A model generated the notes under the pieces. That model worked only from the letters and a program-made list of their open reading frames with translations. It did no database searches and was not told where the DNA came from. The translations under genes were made by a program, and so were the position numbers. This document shows, one piece after another, positions 35,119-43,868 of a DNA stretch of 64,000 nt. Every line of letters begins with the position of its first letter. Position 1 is the stretch's first letter. Source of the stretch: Clostridiales bacterium (GTDB taxonomy: Bacteria > Bacillota > Clostridia > Saccharofermentanales > Saccharofermentanaceae); contig JAFWDK010000027.1 in NCBI GenBank assembly GCA_017513085.1, forward strand, positions 160,564 to 224,563. Direction: 5' to 3'.

Positions 35119-36633
35119 TTATTGCGTCAGACCAAAGAGTTCCTCCAGACCGATGGTAAACTGTTGCTTGACTTCATCCATCGTGGCGATCTGTCCGGAC
35201 AGATATGCCTGGAGCAAAGTCTCGATCTCTTTAAAAGCATACGTGCTCTCTTCCGTATCCGCAGAGACCTGGATCCGTTCGGCTACCGGAACCAGTACCG
35301 CATAAGGATTCTGGCCGCCGAGAAAATCACTGGTAAAGAACGGGTCTGCGGCGCACTTTTTCATGACCGTCTGACTGTTTACGAATATGCCTGTCAGTGC
35401 CATCTGCTCCATCGTATTCTCGTTCATTGTCAACGTACGCAGGATCTTCGCCGCCGTTGCTTTCATATCGCAAGTGGAGGCAGCCATCAGCCAGATCCCG
35501 CCGTCATAAGAAGCTTCCGGCGCAGGAAGGATCGCCCAGCCTGTTACCTCCGGGGGAATGGTCTCACTGGTTCCGCTTGTGCTTTCGGACTCGGAAGTCT
35601 CATTTCCTTTCTGGCCTTCCTTCTTGTTCTCGTCCGTAATGGAATTGGTTCCGTTCTCACCGTTTCCGCTCTCTTCCCTGTGTCCCGGAGTATATCCGAT
35701 CACTTCCGCTGCGCGAAGAAGGGAACCGAAAAACATGATCACATTCCCGCTGGTAATGTAGTCCTCCCAGTCCACAGATCCATATTCCGCCTCGAATGTC
35801 AGGCTTTCTGCCATCAGAACTTCTTCCAGATGGAAGTATTTATTGAAATCTTTATCGATCACAACTTTGTTATCCTTGATCCACCGGCCGGAATGAGATG
35901 CCCAGAATGTATCACGGATATCGGAAATACCGGCAAGCAGTTTGACACGGCCTTCCGAATTCAAATTGACATCCTGCGCGGTTTCCAGAATATTGTCCCA
36001 GCTTTCGACACGACGCATCACATCGCCCGGGTCATCGCTTCCGAACGCCTGGTAAGCCAGCGCCCTGTTATACAGGATCGCCGACGGCGCAAGAGAATAG
36101 CTGAGTGCTTTTACCTCGTGAGAAGAATCCGAAGCCGCTTCATATGTGTAGGCGAACTGGTCGCTCAAATCTGACGGTTCGATCCCGAGTTCTTTGAGAT
36201 CGATCGAACGATTGCTGTAGGAATAGTCCTGAAGGTGTTCTTTATCACACATGAAAAGATCCGGAGTCTTCTCCTCTTCTTTCATCGCGGATTCGAGTTT
36301 CTTGAAATATTCATCCTTAGGAAGCTGGACATACTCGAACTCGACTTCGGGCAGGTAGGTCTTCATCAGCTCGCCAAAATCGGATTCATAACCATAAATA
36401 ACGATCGGGTCGTCCGATTCATCTTCCACCTTAGCAATGAATTTGGTCTCAGAAGTAGCCTGGGTTTCAGAAGTGGTCTCGGTCGTTTCCCGCGTAGTCT
36501 CTGTTGCGGAAGTCGGAGCCGGCGTATTGGTTTCGGTCGTCTTGGACTCACTCTCAGGGGTTTTCTTGCATGCGCAACAAGAACCTACGACGGAAACAGT
36601 CAGCATCAAGCTTACGATCTTCCTCATCTTCAT
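35119..36633 (-). CDS. Extracellular solute-binding lipoprotein (family 1)
   Basis: 504 aa from ATG 36633 (GGGGAGG upstream). Signal peptide with a Cys-rich lipobox (SVVGSCCAC), then a Thr/Glu-rich spacer, then a periplasmic-binding fold: IVIYGYESDFGELMKTYLPE-like start, RSIDLKELGIEPSDLSDQF and LAYQAFGSDDPGDVMRRV. A disordered insertion of about 45 residues (NGENGTNSITDENKKEGQK) lies near residue 340 and is unusual for the family. No permease or ATPase genes adjoin, so it must work with components encoded elsewhere, perhaps the cellobiose system next to it. Ends in a terminator. Confidence 0.82.
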   Translation of the reverse strand: MKMRKIVSLMLTVSVVGSCCACKKTPESESKTTETNTPAPTSATETTRETTETTSETQATSETKFIAKVEDESDDPIVIYGYESDFGELMKTYLPEVEFEYVQLPKDEYFKKLESAMKEEEKTPDLFMCDKEHLQDYSYSNRSIDLKELGIEPSDLSDQFAYTYEAASDSSHEVKALSYSLAPSAILYNRALAYQAFGSDDPGDVMRRVESWDNILETAQDVNLNSEGRVKLLAGISDIRDTFWASHSGRWIKDNKVVIDKDFNKYFHLEEVLMAESLTFEAEYGSVDWEDYITSGNVIMFFGSLLRAAEVIGYTPGHREESGNGENGTNSITDENKKEGQKGNETSESESTSGTSETIPPEVTGWAILPAPEASYDGGIWLMAASTCDMKATAAKILRTLTMNENTMEQMALTGIFVNSQTVMKKCAADPFFTSDFLGGQNPYAVLVPVAERIQVSADTEESTYAFKEIETLLQAYLSGQIATMDEVKQQFTIGLEELFGLTQ

Positions 36634-36755
36634 GTTCTTATTACGCCTCCCCAAATATGTCACTATGGATAAAGTTTATCGCAATCGCCTTTTTCTTTCA
36701 ACCAAAGTGACCATACGCTTAGCAATATCTGCCGAAAAGCGCCGGCAACGAATAA

Positions 36756-36784
36756 TTGACAAAGGGTGCTTTTCATAATAAAAT
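36756..36784 (+). promoter_or_regulatory. Promoter of tRNA-Ala
   Basis: -35 TTGACA (36756-36761), 17-bp spacer, -10 TAAAAT (36779-36784), 28 bases before the tRNA. The spacer contains the octamer GTGCTTTT. Confidence 0.8.
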
Positions 36785-36812
36785 TCCTTTGTGTCTGATA
36801 TCAGATCCACCT

Positions 36813-36888
36813 GGGGCATTAGCGCAGTTGGGAGCGCATCACACTGGCAGTGTGGGGGTCAGGGGTTCAAGTCCCCTATGCTCCACCA
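36813..36888 (+). tRNA. tRNA-Ala (anticodon GGC)
   Basis: 76 bases with encoded CCA. Acceptor GGGGCAT pairs with ATGCTCC and includes the G3-U70 wobble that identifies alanine tRNAs. D stem GCGC/GCGC, anticodon loop CTGGCAG giving GGC, T arm AGGGG-TTCAAGT-CCCCT. Followed at once by a terminator. Confidence 0.97.
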
Positions 36889-36930
36889 AAAGGAAGCTGT
36901 CTCTTTCGAGACAGCTTCCTTTTATTTTTT
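36889..36930 (+). terminator. Terminator of tRNA-Ala
   Basis: Perfect 15-bp stem AAAGGAAGCTGTCTC (36889-36903) / GAGACAGCTTCCTTT (36908-36922), loop TTTC, tail TATTTTTT. Confidence 0.95.
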
Positions 36931-36982
36931 CATATTCATTATCTGCGATCTACGCACACGGTGAGCATCCGGCCTCAGCATC

Positions 36983-37837
36983 TCACGCCTCAGGGGCCTT
37001 CGTCTCGTCCGGCCGGTCTTTCGGCTCCGGAATCGGTCCAAGCACCATATCCGCAAAGTTGATGGGAAGTCCGATGGTCGGCACGCGCACCTGTCCGGCC
37101 TTATTCTTGCCGGGAGCAATCGTGATCCCGTATTTCGGGAGAATAAATGAAAGCGTCATATCCGCCGAGACTGCGCCCGGATCGACTTCACCGGTATTGC
37201 AGTCTACACCTGTCGGAATATCGATCGAGATCACGCGCGCACCACGGATATGTCCTTCTTCGATCTTGGATGTGATCGCGCAAAGACCCGGTGGAAGAGG
37301 TCTGGAAAACTCATATCCGGTACCGATGATACCATCTACGATCACGCATGGCATGCCCGGTTCCTGTTCATGGATCATGCGGGAGATCCCGGCCTGCCAG
37401 ATCGCCGGATCAAACTCCGAAGCCGGACGGATCGGTACATCGAAACTCTCGGCCACGGCACGGTTCACTTTTACGGCAGCGGTATGGGCATCATTCGGGA
37501 AACAGTCCCAGATCGTAACCTTGTAGCCCCAGGCCTTCAAGATCCTGGCCGCCACATAAGAATCACCGCCGTTCATGCCTTTTCCGGCGAAAATATGGAT
37601 CGGAGTCGTTGTCGCGCCTGCCATGACGACACAAGCATTCGCCACCGCCAGCCCGGCATGCTCCATCAGGATCGCCACCGGCAACTGATGCTTCGTTGCC
37701 GCCACACGATCCACTTCCCGCTGCTCTTCCCGTGTCAGCGTCTTTCTCACACGGCGCACCGGCTCATACGGCACCCTCGGAGGAGGCGGGTTCAATATGC
37801 TCTTTTGCGGCCAAAACGGACTTTCATTCTTTCTCAT
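36983..37837 (-). CDS. nnrE: NAD(P)H-hydrate epimerase (YjeF N-terminal domain)
   Basis: 284 aa. It epimerises damaged NAD(P)HX so that the dehydratase can repair it. Visible are EHAGLAVANACVVM, the nucleotide-binding loop FAGKGMNGGDSYVAAR, VIVDGIIGTGYEFSRPLP and ISIDIPTGVDCNTGEV. Only the epimerase domain is present; the dehydratase domain (NnrD), fused in many bacteria, is missing and must be elsewhere. About 35 extra residues at the C-terminus are Pro/Glu-rich. Last gene of the apbE operon on the minus strand. Confidence 0.9.
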   Translation of the reverse strand: MRKNESPFWPQKSILNPPPPRVPYEPVRRVRKTLTREEQREVDRVAATKHQLPVAILMEHAGLAVANACVVMAGATTTPIHIFAGKGMNGGDSYVAARILKAWGYKVTIWDCFPNDAHTAAVKVNRAVAESFDVPIRPASEFDPAIWQAGISRMIHEQEPGMPCVIVDGIIGTGYEFSRPLPPGLCAITSKIEEGHIRGARVISIDIPTGVDCNTGEVDPGAVSADMTLSFILPKYGITIAPGKNKAGQVRVPTIGLPINFADMVLGPIPEPKDRPDETKAPEA

Positions 37838-37865
37838 AACCCTATTTCCGCCCTTACTGTTTTTT

Positions 37866-38417
37866 TCATTGTATCATTTCATTTCCGAAATGGTCGAGTG
37901 CTTTTACCACGGGAACCGACAAAAATGCGATCACTCCTCCGGCAAAAGAACTGGCCACCATCAGCCATGGCAAATATGTCACGATGTAGATCGTGCGCGT
38001 CACAAACAGCGCGACCAGGATCTGCCCCAGAGCATGCATCGCCGCCCCGCCTATAGAAACGCCGAATACTGATACCAGGCGAAGCTGACTCAGAAGGCAC
38101 ATCGTGCTCCAGGCCGCCACGCCGCCGATCAGCGAGAAGGAAAATCCGACGACATTCCCGCCGAACGCCAGAAGCAGCAGGGACCGAAGGACCGCCACGG
38201 CCAGCGCTTCTCTCTTGCCGACAGAATACATCGTCACCAGGATCGCGATGTTGGCAAGGCCCAGTTTCCAGCCCGGGATCGGAAGGATCCCCTGCGGAAG
38301 GAGCCATGCCTCCAGCACGCTCAGGACAAGTGCCAGCGACAGCATCATGGCCGTCTTGGTCAGACGGACAGTCGTGCGTGTATGCAGTATTTTCGAAGTT
38401 TCACCCGACTTACTCAT
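37866..38417 (-). CDS. Gx transporter family membrane protein
   Basis: 183 aa with five or six membrane helices. The family (formerly heptaprenyl diphosphate synthase component I) is marked by SVLEAWLLPQGILPIPGWKLGLANIA and FGGNVVGFSFSLIGG, given here in part. It resembles small ECF-type substrate-binding membrane subunits. It overlaps the NusG-II gene by four bases and belongs to the conserved trio apbE / NusG-II / Gx transporter, often linked with Rnf complexes and extracellular flavin transfer. Substrate unknown. Confidence 0.87.
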   Translation of the reverse strand: MSKSGETSKILHTRTTVRLTKTAMMLSLALVLSVLEAWLLPQGILPIPGWKLGLANIAILVTMYSVGKREALAVAVLRSLLLLAFGGNVVGFSFSLIGGVAAWSTMCLLSQLRLVSVFGVSIGGAAMHALGQILVALFVTRTIYIVTYLPWLMVASSFAGGVIAFLSVPVVKALDHFGNEMIQ

Positions 38418-38869
38418 ATCGACACCGCATCCGGTTCCCCGGTCTCTTCGCTTCCGCCGACGATCTGCACCACCAGCCGGTTAGGAAGGCACACCGCGCC
38501 ATCGCCGGTATGTTTGAGTGATCCGGTCTTCACGCAGATCTGATCCTCGCAGGAACTCTCTTTCACATAGACCTCTTCGGAAGAAAGATAGATCACGACC
38601 GTGCCGTGCTCACCTACGACAGAATACTCGACCGGCTCGGCAAACCTCGTCAGCGCACTTTCCAGAATGACCTGTCCATCCAGCGTGATCCGCACATATT
38701 TCGCCTTTTTATCGGTCATTTTTCCCTGGAAAAAGAACCCGAGCCAGAAAACGACGCAAAAGACCAGGATCACGAGAATGATCAACAGGTCGCCCGGCAA
38801 AAACCGGAAACGTCTTTGGACATCTGTTTTCCGGTCAGAAGCTTCTAACCGTCCATCCTTCTTCGGCAT
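38414..38869 (-). CDS. NusG domain II protein, membrane anchored
   Basis: 151 aa. One membrane helix near residues 25-45 (LLIILVILVFCVVFWLGFFF) and an extracellular NusG-II domain: YVRITLDGQVILE, VKESSCEDQICVKTGSLKH and VCLPNRLVVQIVG. The paired Cys in SSCEDQIC are typical. The gene overlaps apbE by 35 bases with its own GGAAGGAG site. Role in the flavin-transfer cluster is inferred from recurring gene order. Confidence 0.88.
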   Translation of the reverse strand: MPKKDGRLEASDRKTDVQRRFRFLPGDLLIILVILVFCVVFWLGFFFQGKMTDKKAKYVRITLDGQVILESALTRFAEPVEYSVVGEHGTVVIYLSSEEVYVKESSCEDQICVKTGSLKHTGDGAVCLPNRLVVQIVGGSEETGEPDAVSI

Positions 38870-39905
38870 GCACGCTCTCCTTCCATTCTTCGTTTACCCA
38901 CGCGGTGCCATCCTCAGAAAGCAGGATGCACCCGATACCTTTCGTCTTTGCATATTCTTTTGCTTTTTCCGTTCCCATCGCAAAAAGCACTGTCGACAGG
39001 ATATCTCCTTCTGCGCCGTTTGTTGTGATGACCGTGGCCGAAAGAAGGTCCGTCTCCACCGGCCGTCCTGTCGTCGTGTCCATGATGTGCCCGTAGCGCA
39101 CGCCGTCTACTTCGATGTAGCGCTCGTACGCGCCACTCGTGATCACGCTCATCGGTGCGGATGCTTCCTTTTTCGGAAGATCCACCTTCACCGCCAGAAC
39201 CGAAAGCTCCCTCGGCGAAACCACGCCGATGACGAGTGCTTTTTCCGCATCAAAAGCACAGATATTTCCGCCGAGATCGAGTATCGCGCGGCGGACTTTG
39301 TACTTCGCGATCTCCTGCATCAGGGCATCGCCGATATAGCCCTTGGCCGCGCCGCCGAGGTCCACGACCGTGCCCTCTTCCACATACGCGCGGTTGTCCG
39401 GAAGGAGATGGATGCGGCTGTGATCCACGCGGGACAGGGTCTCTTCGATCCTGGCATCCTCCGGTATTTTTCTTTCATCCTTCCCGAAGCCCCAGGCGTC
39501 CATGAGCGGGCCGACCGTGGGATCGAAGATGCCGTCCGTGTCTTTTGCAAACCAGAGCGTCGTCGAAAGAAGTTTGTACGTCTCTTCCGAAAGCGTCACG
39601 GGTTCTTCTTCCGTGGCGTGGTTCAATCGGTCGATCTCGCTGCCTTCTTTGGTCCTGGAAAACTTGTCTTCCAGTTCCGTAAGACGTCTCGCCGCGGCCG
39701 TAAATGCTTCTTCGGATTGCTGCCCGGTGACCGTGATCGAGACAAACGTATCCAGCGCCAGGATTGTCCCGGTCTTGGTCGTTTCTTTCTTTTTGCAGGC
39801 AGTAAGAAAAGTGGATGCGAAAACAAGCACCGCCAGCGCAAAAGCTGTCCGTGCACAAAGGGTGCTTTTTCGAAGTCCGTGGGGGGACCCCTGCTTATGT
39901 CTCAT
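38835..39905 (-). CDS. apbE: FAD:protein FMN transferase ApbE, lipoprotein
   Basis: 356 aa. It attaches FMN through phosphoester bonds to Thr/Ser of exported or membrane redox proteins such as Rnf subunits. Lipobox STFLTAC at residues about 31-37, so it acts outside the membrane. Motifs: LDTFVSITVTG, DGIFDPTVGPLMDAWGFG, VDLGGAAKGYIGD, AILDLGGNICAFD, SVITSGAYERY and GHIMDTTTGRPVETDLLSATV with the metal-binding Asp/Thr. First gene of a four-gene operon (apbE, NusG-II, Gx transporter, nnrE). Two GTGCTTTT octamers occur in it. Confidence 0.94.
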   Translation of the reverse strand: MRHKQGSPHGLRKSTLCARTAFALAVLVFASTFLTACKKKETTKTGTILALDTFVSITVTGQQSEEAFTAAARRLTELEDKFSRTKEGSEIDRLNHATEEEPVTLSEETYKLLSTTLWFAKDTDGIFDPTVGPLMDAWGFGKDERKIPEDARIEETLSRVDHSRIHLLPDNRAYVEEGTVVDLGGAAKGYIGDALMQEIAKYKVRRAILDLGGNICAFDAEKALVIGVVSPRELSVLAVKVDLPKKEASAPMSVITSGAYERYIEVDGVRYGHIMDTTTGRPVETDLLSATVITTNGAEGDILSTVLFAMGTEKAKEYAKTKGIGCILLSEDGTAWVNEEWKESVHAEEGWTVRSF

Positions 39906-40115
39906 CTGTCCACCTCTTCATTGCTTTTCCATGCTACAACCGATTATAGCAGACTTGCACGCCCTGCGCGGTATCGATTGTTCGTGTCGTCGCGTGCACA
40001 ATAGTAGCAGGGATACAGTAAGGCAGTGGTAATATTTTTGCCACAGGTTGTAATGTTTTCCTTTCGTTGTGGTTTATATATGTAGAAGGCCTTAACAAAC
40101 GAGGAGGTGCTCTAT

Positions 40116-40973
40116 ATGAAAAGAAATACTTTGATCTATCGGATCGCCGCAGCCGCCATGTCGCTTACACTGATGCTCGGCGCCGCCGCTTGTAAAAAGA
40201 AAAATCCGTTCAAAGATAAGTCTACGGTGTCTCTTACCGATCCTCAATCCGTAAAGTTCGATATGTCTGTCGAGATGCTGGGCAGCCGTAAGGTCCTGGT
40301 CACGTTGGAAAACAAAAGTGATTCCACCTATATCACCGGAGAGCCGTATTACCTTGAATACCAAGACGGGAAAGACTGGTATCAGGTCCCCGCAACAGGA
40401 ATCTTCACGATGCAGGCATACGTTATCGCGCCGGAAGGAGATCCGCAGTTGAGCCACGTCTGGTCGCAGAAGATCTTTCTTTCCGATTACAATAAGGATA
40501 TTGATCTCCCTGCCGGTCATTATCGCCTGATCAAGAACGTCATCCTTGATGAAGACAACGAGTCTAAAACCGATAAAGTATGTCTGGCCGCTGAATTTGA
40601 CCTGAAGAAGGAAGTTGCCGATTCTCCTGAAAAATCCAAGATCACCGATGATCAGATCATCTCGGCTGATGAGTATAAACTTCCGGTTTCCGGCGTGGAA
40701 CTAACTTCTGAAAAAGAAATGAGAGTCACCATCGGAACAGCAAGATTGGCAATGGGCGGCAGATCGTTCGTTCTCCAGTTCAAGCAGGATGATGTGTGGT
40801 ACACCAAGGAGATCAAGGGGCTCGGCGAAGATAGCGATATCTCAGCGGAATACGGCACTTTGTACATTTACCCGGCAGAGCCCTTCGCGAAGGGTACGTA
40901 CCGTCTCCTGCAGGAGCAGAGCAGAGACTCTTACGGGAAAACGATCTACGCCGGCTATGAGTTCACCGTCTAA
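40116..40973 (+). CDS. Lipoprotein with two Ig-like (Big_14-type) domains
   Basis: 285 aa from ATG 40116, nine bases after GAGGAGG. Lipobox MLGAAAC followed by KKKNP. Two tandem domains share the same pattern: first VKFDMSVEMLGSRKVLVTLENKS ... YYLEYQDGKDWYQVP ... LPAGHYRLIK (quoted in parts), then GVELTSEKEMRVTIG ... FVLQFKQDDVWYTKE ... FAKGTYRLLQE. This matches bacterial Ig-like surface domains. Function unknown; likely cell-surface structural or binding protein. Ends at a strong two-way terminator. Confidence 0.82.
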   Translation: MKRNTLIYRIAAAAMSLTLMLGAAACKKKNPFKDKSTVSLTDPQSVKFDMSVEMLGSRKVLVTLENKSDSTYITGEPYYLEYQDGKDWYQVPATGIFTMQAYVIAPEGDPQLSHVWSQKIFLSDYNKDIDLPAGHYRLIKNVILDEDNESKTDKVCLAAEFDLKKEVADSPEKSKITDDQIISADEYKLPVSGVELTSEKEMRVTIGTARLAMGGRSFVLQFKQDDVWYTKEIKGLGEDSDISAEYGTLYIYPAEPFAKGTYRLLQEQSRDSYGKTIYAGYEFTV

Positions 40974-41025
40974 GTTCGCCATCTGAGTTCATCATCTGAT
41001 ACTGACGATCCGACATAACCTCGGG

Positions 41026-41059
41026 CGCGCTCTGTTTTTCACGATAAAAACAGGGCGCG
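41026..41059. terminator. Bidirectional terminator
   Basis: CGCGCTCTGTTTTT (41026-41039) pairs with AAAAACAGGGCGCG (41046-41059), one G-U pair, loop CACGAT. It lies between convergent genes and can work on either strand. Confidence 0.85.
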
Positions 41060-41083
41060 TTCTTGTTATCCCGAAGGATCGGA

Positions 41084-42184
41084 TCAGGGCATGTTCTGGT
41101 ATTCCGAAAGAAGAGCTTCCACTTCCGGGACCGTGTTGGCCGTCATCAGGCGGTTCTTGATCTCGGCGGTGCCGCGTCCGCCCTTCAGATAAAAGGCGAT
41201 CTGCGCGCGCATTTCCTTGACACCGGTGGTCTCGCCAAGCTGGCCGCAAAGGCCGAGCAGATGCCGGCGGATCACTTCTACGCGTGTTTTCCTGTCCGGG
41301 GCCAAATGGGCCGAATGGGTCGAAGAGGCCGAAGCGCTCGTCCGCGTAGAGACATTCGCTTCCGCTGCTGTTGCGGCCGGAGCCGGGTCCGTTTCCGCAG
41401 CTAGTGCCGCGCGAATCTCGGCAAACACCCACGGGTTTCCCTGTGCGGCACGCCCGACCATGACACCGTCCGCGCCGGTCTGCTCCAGCATGTTGATTGC
41501 CGAAGCGCCATCCTTAACATCACCGTTTCCCCATAGCGGAATGCCGGTATCGGCGATCGCTGCCTTCGTTTTGGTGATCACTTCCCAGTCCGCCTGCCCA
41601 TGGTACATCTGGGTCTGCGTTCTGGCATGGAGCGCCAATCCCGCGGCGCCGGCCTGGACGCACATCTTCGCAAACTCGGGGGCAGTGATATGTTCTTCGT
41701 CCCAGCCGGAACGGAATTTGACGGTAACGGGTTTCGCGTACGGGGCGGCGGCGCGCACACAGGCGCGAATGATCTTTTCCGCCTGCACGGGATCCTTCAT
41801 GAGCGCCGATCCGGAGCCGGTCTTGACGACCTTCGACACCGGGCAGCCCATGTTGATATCAATTATATCGACGCAGGAAAGCCTCGGATCTTCAAGCAGA
41901 AACGGAATAGCATACGCGAAATCTTCCGGATCAAAACCGAAGAGCTGGATCGCGGTTTTTCCTTCGTGTTCCGGATCTATCTCAAGATAGCGCATACTGT
42001 GCTCCAAAGACTCCTTGAACCGGATGCCTCTGGCAGAGACCAGCTCGGTCACACCCAGCGCTGAACCGCACTCATGTGCGATCGTGCGGAAGATACATGT
42101 ACTCGTCCCGGCCATCGGCGCAAGCGCGATATTCCAAGGGATCACAACATTTCCTATAGAGATTGGGTGTAAGTGCTTTTTCAT
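41084..42184 (-). CDS. dusB: tRNA-dihydrouridine synthase (DusB type)
   Basis: 366 aa from ATG 42184, where family homology begins (MKKHLHPISIGN). FMN-dependent reduction of uridine in tRNA D-loops. Seen are NIALAPMAGTSTCIFR, TELVSARGIRF, IQLFGFDPEDFA, DINMGCPVSKVVKTGSGSAL with catalytic Cys, KPVTVKFRSGW, HARTQTQMYHGQADW and IPLWGNGDVKDG. A Ser/Thr/Ala-rich insertion of 30 residues (TRTSASASSTHSAH) near position 280 is unusual. The ribosome binding site is weak. An AAGTGCTTTTT motif covers the start codons. Confidence 0.93.
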   Translation of the reverse strand: MKKHLHPISIGNVVIPWNIALAPMAGTSTCIFRTIAHECGSALGVTELVSARGIRFKESLEHSMRYLEIDPEHEGKTAIQLFGFDPEDFAYAIPFLLEDPRLSCVDIIDINMGCPVSKVVKTGSGSALMKDPVQAEKIIRACVRAAAPYAKPVTVKFRSGWDEEHITAPEFAKMCVQAGAAGLALHARTQTQMYHGQADWEVITKTKAAIADTGIPLWGNGDVKDGASAINMLEQTGADGVMVGRAAQGNPWVFAEIRAALAAETDPAPAATAAEANVSTRTSASASSTHSAHLAPDRKTRVEVIRRHLLGLCGQLGETTGVKEMRAQIAFYLKGGRGTAEIKNRLMTANTVPEVEALLSEYQNMP

Positions 42185-42330
42185 AAGAGAATAATACCAT
42201 AAAACGTTACGCCGAAATTCACGGAATTTTAACCGAATCACAAGCGAATTTAATTGAATTTATCGTTCAGAAATTGTAATATCTAACATAGCAATTGAGA
42301 TGGTGAGGAGCTATCGGAAAGGAGAGGAAT

Positions 42331-42870
42331 ATGCCATCACGTATTTCACGTCGCGAATTAAAAGTTTTAGACTGGATCTATATGCATATGCGCTGTAAGA
42401 CATTTGACAAGATCATGCCGTTTCTCTCTTTGACAGGAAACTTCGGCATCATCTGGTTTGCCGCAGCGGCTACATTCTATTTTACCAACCTCAATCCTGA
42501 GGCCGGTGTTTGTATCCTGCTGGCTCTGGCGTGCAGCCTTCTGTTCGTTAATCTTTTCCTGAAGAGGGTCACGAAGCGTCCGCGTCCGTACGAGGTCCGT
42601 GGAGAAGACCGCAAGATCCTGATCAAGCAGCCGAAGGATTTTTCCTTTCCGTCGGGACACACATTCTCTTCTTTCGCCGCGGCCACAGCAATCGCCCACT
42701 TCTCTCCGAAGCTCGGTATCGCCGCTCTGCTCTATGCCGCCGGTATCGCATTTTCGAGACTGTACCTGTATGTACATTACATCTCCGACGTACTGACCAG
42801 CGCGATCTTCGGTGTTGTAACAGGCATCCTCGTCAGCTATCTGTACACGAACGGAATTATCATTTTCTAA
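42331..42870 (+). CDS. PAP2-family membrane phosphatase
   Basis: 179 aa. Lipid phosphate phosphatase fold with five or six helices. The three active-site motifs are present: KRVTKRPRP (motif 1), FPSGHTFSS (motif 2) and SRLYLYVHYISDV (motif 3). Candidates are undecaprenyl pyrophosphate or phosphatidylglycerol phosphate phosphatase; the sequence does not decide. RBS AGGAGAGG. Monocistronic. Confidence 0.9.
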   Translation: MPSRISRRELKVLDWIYMHMRCKTFDKIMPFLSLTGNFGIIWFAAAATFYFTNLNPEAGVCILLALACSLLFVNLFLKRVTKRPRPYEVRGEDRKILIKQPKDFSFPSGHTFSSFAAATAIAHFSPKLGIAALLYAAGIAFSRLYLYVHYISDVLTSAIFGVVTGILVSYLYTNGIIIF

Positions 42871-42907
42871 CGATTGCCGGTGATTCGATCCACCTCTAAA
42901 CAAGTTT

Positions 42908-42945
42908 AAAAGGGGCTGTCTCAAAACTACGAGAGGGTCCCTTTT
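42908..42945 (+). terminator. Terminator after the PAP2 gene
   Basis: AAAAGGGGCTGTCTC pairs with GAGAGGGTCCCTTTT (one mismatch), loop of eight bases, then CTTG. Confidence 0.75.
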
Positions 42946-43047
42946 CTTGTGGGCGAAAACCAGGTGGTATGGGTTTACCGGATAGATGATGGTATTTCAT
43001 TTTTTGATCACGAGTTCTTTTCCCGCATAAATATCTGATCCGTTTTT

Positions 43048-43072
43048 CTACATACCCCCAGGGGGTATGTAG
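43048..43072. promoter_or_regulatory. 25-bp CsoR-like palindrome, orphan
   Basis: CTACATACCCCC (43048-43059), A, GGGGGTATGTAG (43061-43072): 12-bp perfect arms. The core TACCCCC/GGGGGTA resembles operators of copper- or formaldehyde-sensing CsoR/FrmR repressors. No such repressor or copper transporter is adjacent, and the nearest gene ends are over 170 bases away. Confidence 0.55.
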
Positions 43073-43110
43073 ACATTTTTGAAGATGTGAATTCATACCA
43101 AATTCAATTC

Positions 43111-43300
43111 TTTTCAGAAAAAGTATGCATTTCTTTCCGCTCTGTTGTTAAATTGATGGCCTGAAGTAACAGATCCAAGTGCTTTTCGTACGGGATGAAA
43201 GCAGTATTGGTCTTTCCACTCTCTGATATGTGCCGATATGGGGGAGGGGGCATAGGAAAAATGCATACTTTTACACGTTTTTTTCTAAAAAAGTATGCAG
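43111..43300. repeat. Two direct copies and one inverted copy of an AAAAGTATGCA motif in a gene-free stretch
   Basis: TTTTCAGAAAAAGTATGCAT (43111-43130) recurs 170 bases later as TTTTCTAAAAAAGTATGCAG (43281-43300), 17 of 20 bases identical. An inverted copy ATGCATACTTTT is at about 43261-43272. The 560 bases from 42871 to 43428 hold no convincing gene; a minus-strand frame reading to 43104 gives a Pro-rich, unrecognised peptide and may be a relic. Confidence 0.6.
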
Positions 43301-43428
43301 AGCTTCCGGCTCCACCTGACTGATCGTTATAACCCGGCAGTATGGGTTTGAGACAGCACCTGTTTTTCGTACCTTGGTGCCACATCTTAACGCGATATCT
43401 TGAAATTGGCGTGGTCAGCCAAGCTTGC

Positions 43429-43866
43429 TCAGCGCTCCATCTTCCCTCTGCAGTCCTTGCAGTATCCGAAGACCTCGACTTTGTGGCCCACGACCATGAA
43501 ATCGGAATCCTTCGTGTGCAGTGCGTGCTCATCGGCAAAAGGACACGCCTCGAGTTCCGTTCGCTTTTTGCAGTTGATGCAGATCGCGTAGTGGTGGTGT
43601 CCCGTTGACGCCGGCGCATAGATGCTCTCGGCATTGTTCGCAAGTAACGACTTTGTGACGAGATGTTCTTTTTCAAAAGCATCCAGTGCACGATATACGC
43701 TGGACAGCCAGACGGTCTTTTCCTTTTTCTCTTCCGAAGGCGCCAACGCCAGTTCCGCCGCCCTTTGCGCGATTTCTCTCGCGGTCAGGGGCGCATCCGA
43801 CTCGTGCAGGATCTTCCAGACGATTTCTCTCGATTTGGTTTTCCGGATCGAAGATGGAAATTCCAT
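43429..43866 (-). CDS. zur: Fur-family regulator, Zur-like
   Basis: 145 aa from ATG 43866 (AAGGAGG upstream); longer frames lack homology. Winged helix at 10-75 (TAREIAQRAAELALA, TVWLSSVYRALDAFEKEHL), then the metal-binding HHHYAICINCKKRTELEACPF and C-terminal VEVFGYCKDCRGKMER with paired Cys for structural zinc. As the last gene of the znuACB operon it is most likely the zinc-responsive Zur rather than Fur. It should bind the palindrome at 46686-46706 upstream of znuA and so control its own operon. Confidence 0.88.
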   Translation of the reverse strand: MEFPSSIRKTKSREIVWKILHESDAPLTAREIAQRAAELALAPSEEKKEKTVWLSSVYRALDAFEKEHLVTKSLLANNAESIYAPASTGHHHYAICINCKKRTELEACPFADEHALHTKDSDFMVVGHKVEVFGYCKDCRGKMER

Positions 43867-43868
43867 GA

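Noticed and set aside
36813..36888. tRNA-Ala as an integration site
   Set aside because: No recombinase, no partial tRNA copy and no foreign genes beside it.
38601..40004. Plus-strand open frame of 467 codons
   Set aside because: Lies opposite apbE and the NusG-II gene and has a basic, low-complexity shadow composition.
43104..43691. Minus-strand open frame of 195 codons
   Set aside because: Its first two thirds overlap the Zur gene in another frame; the last third is unrecognised and may at most be a relic.
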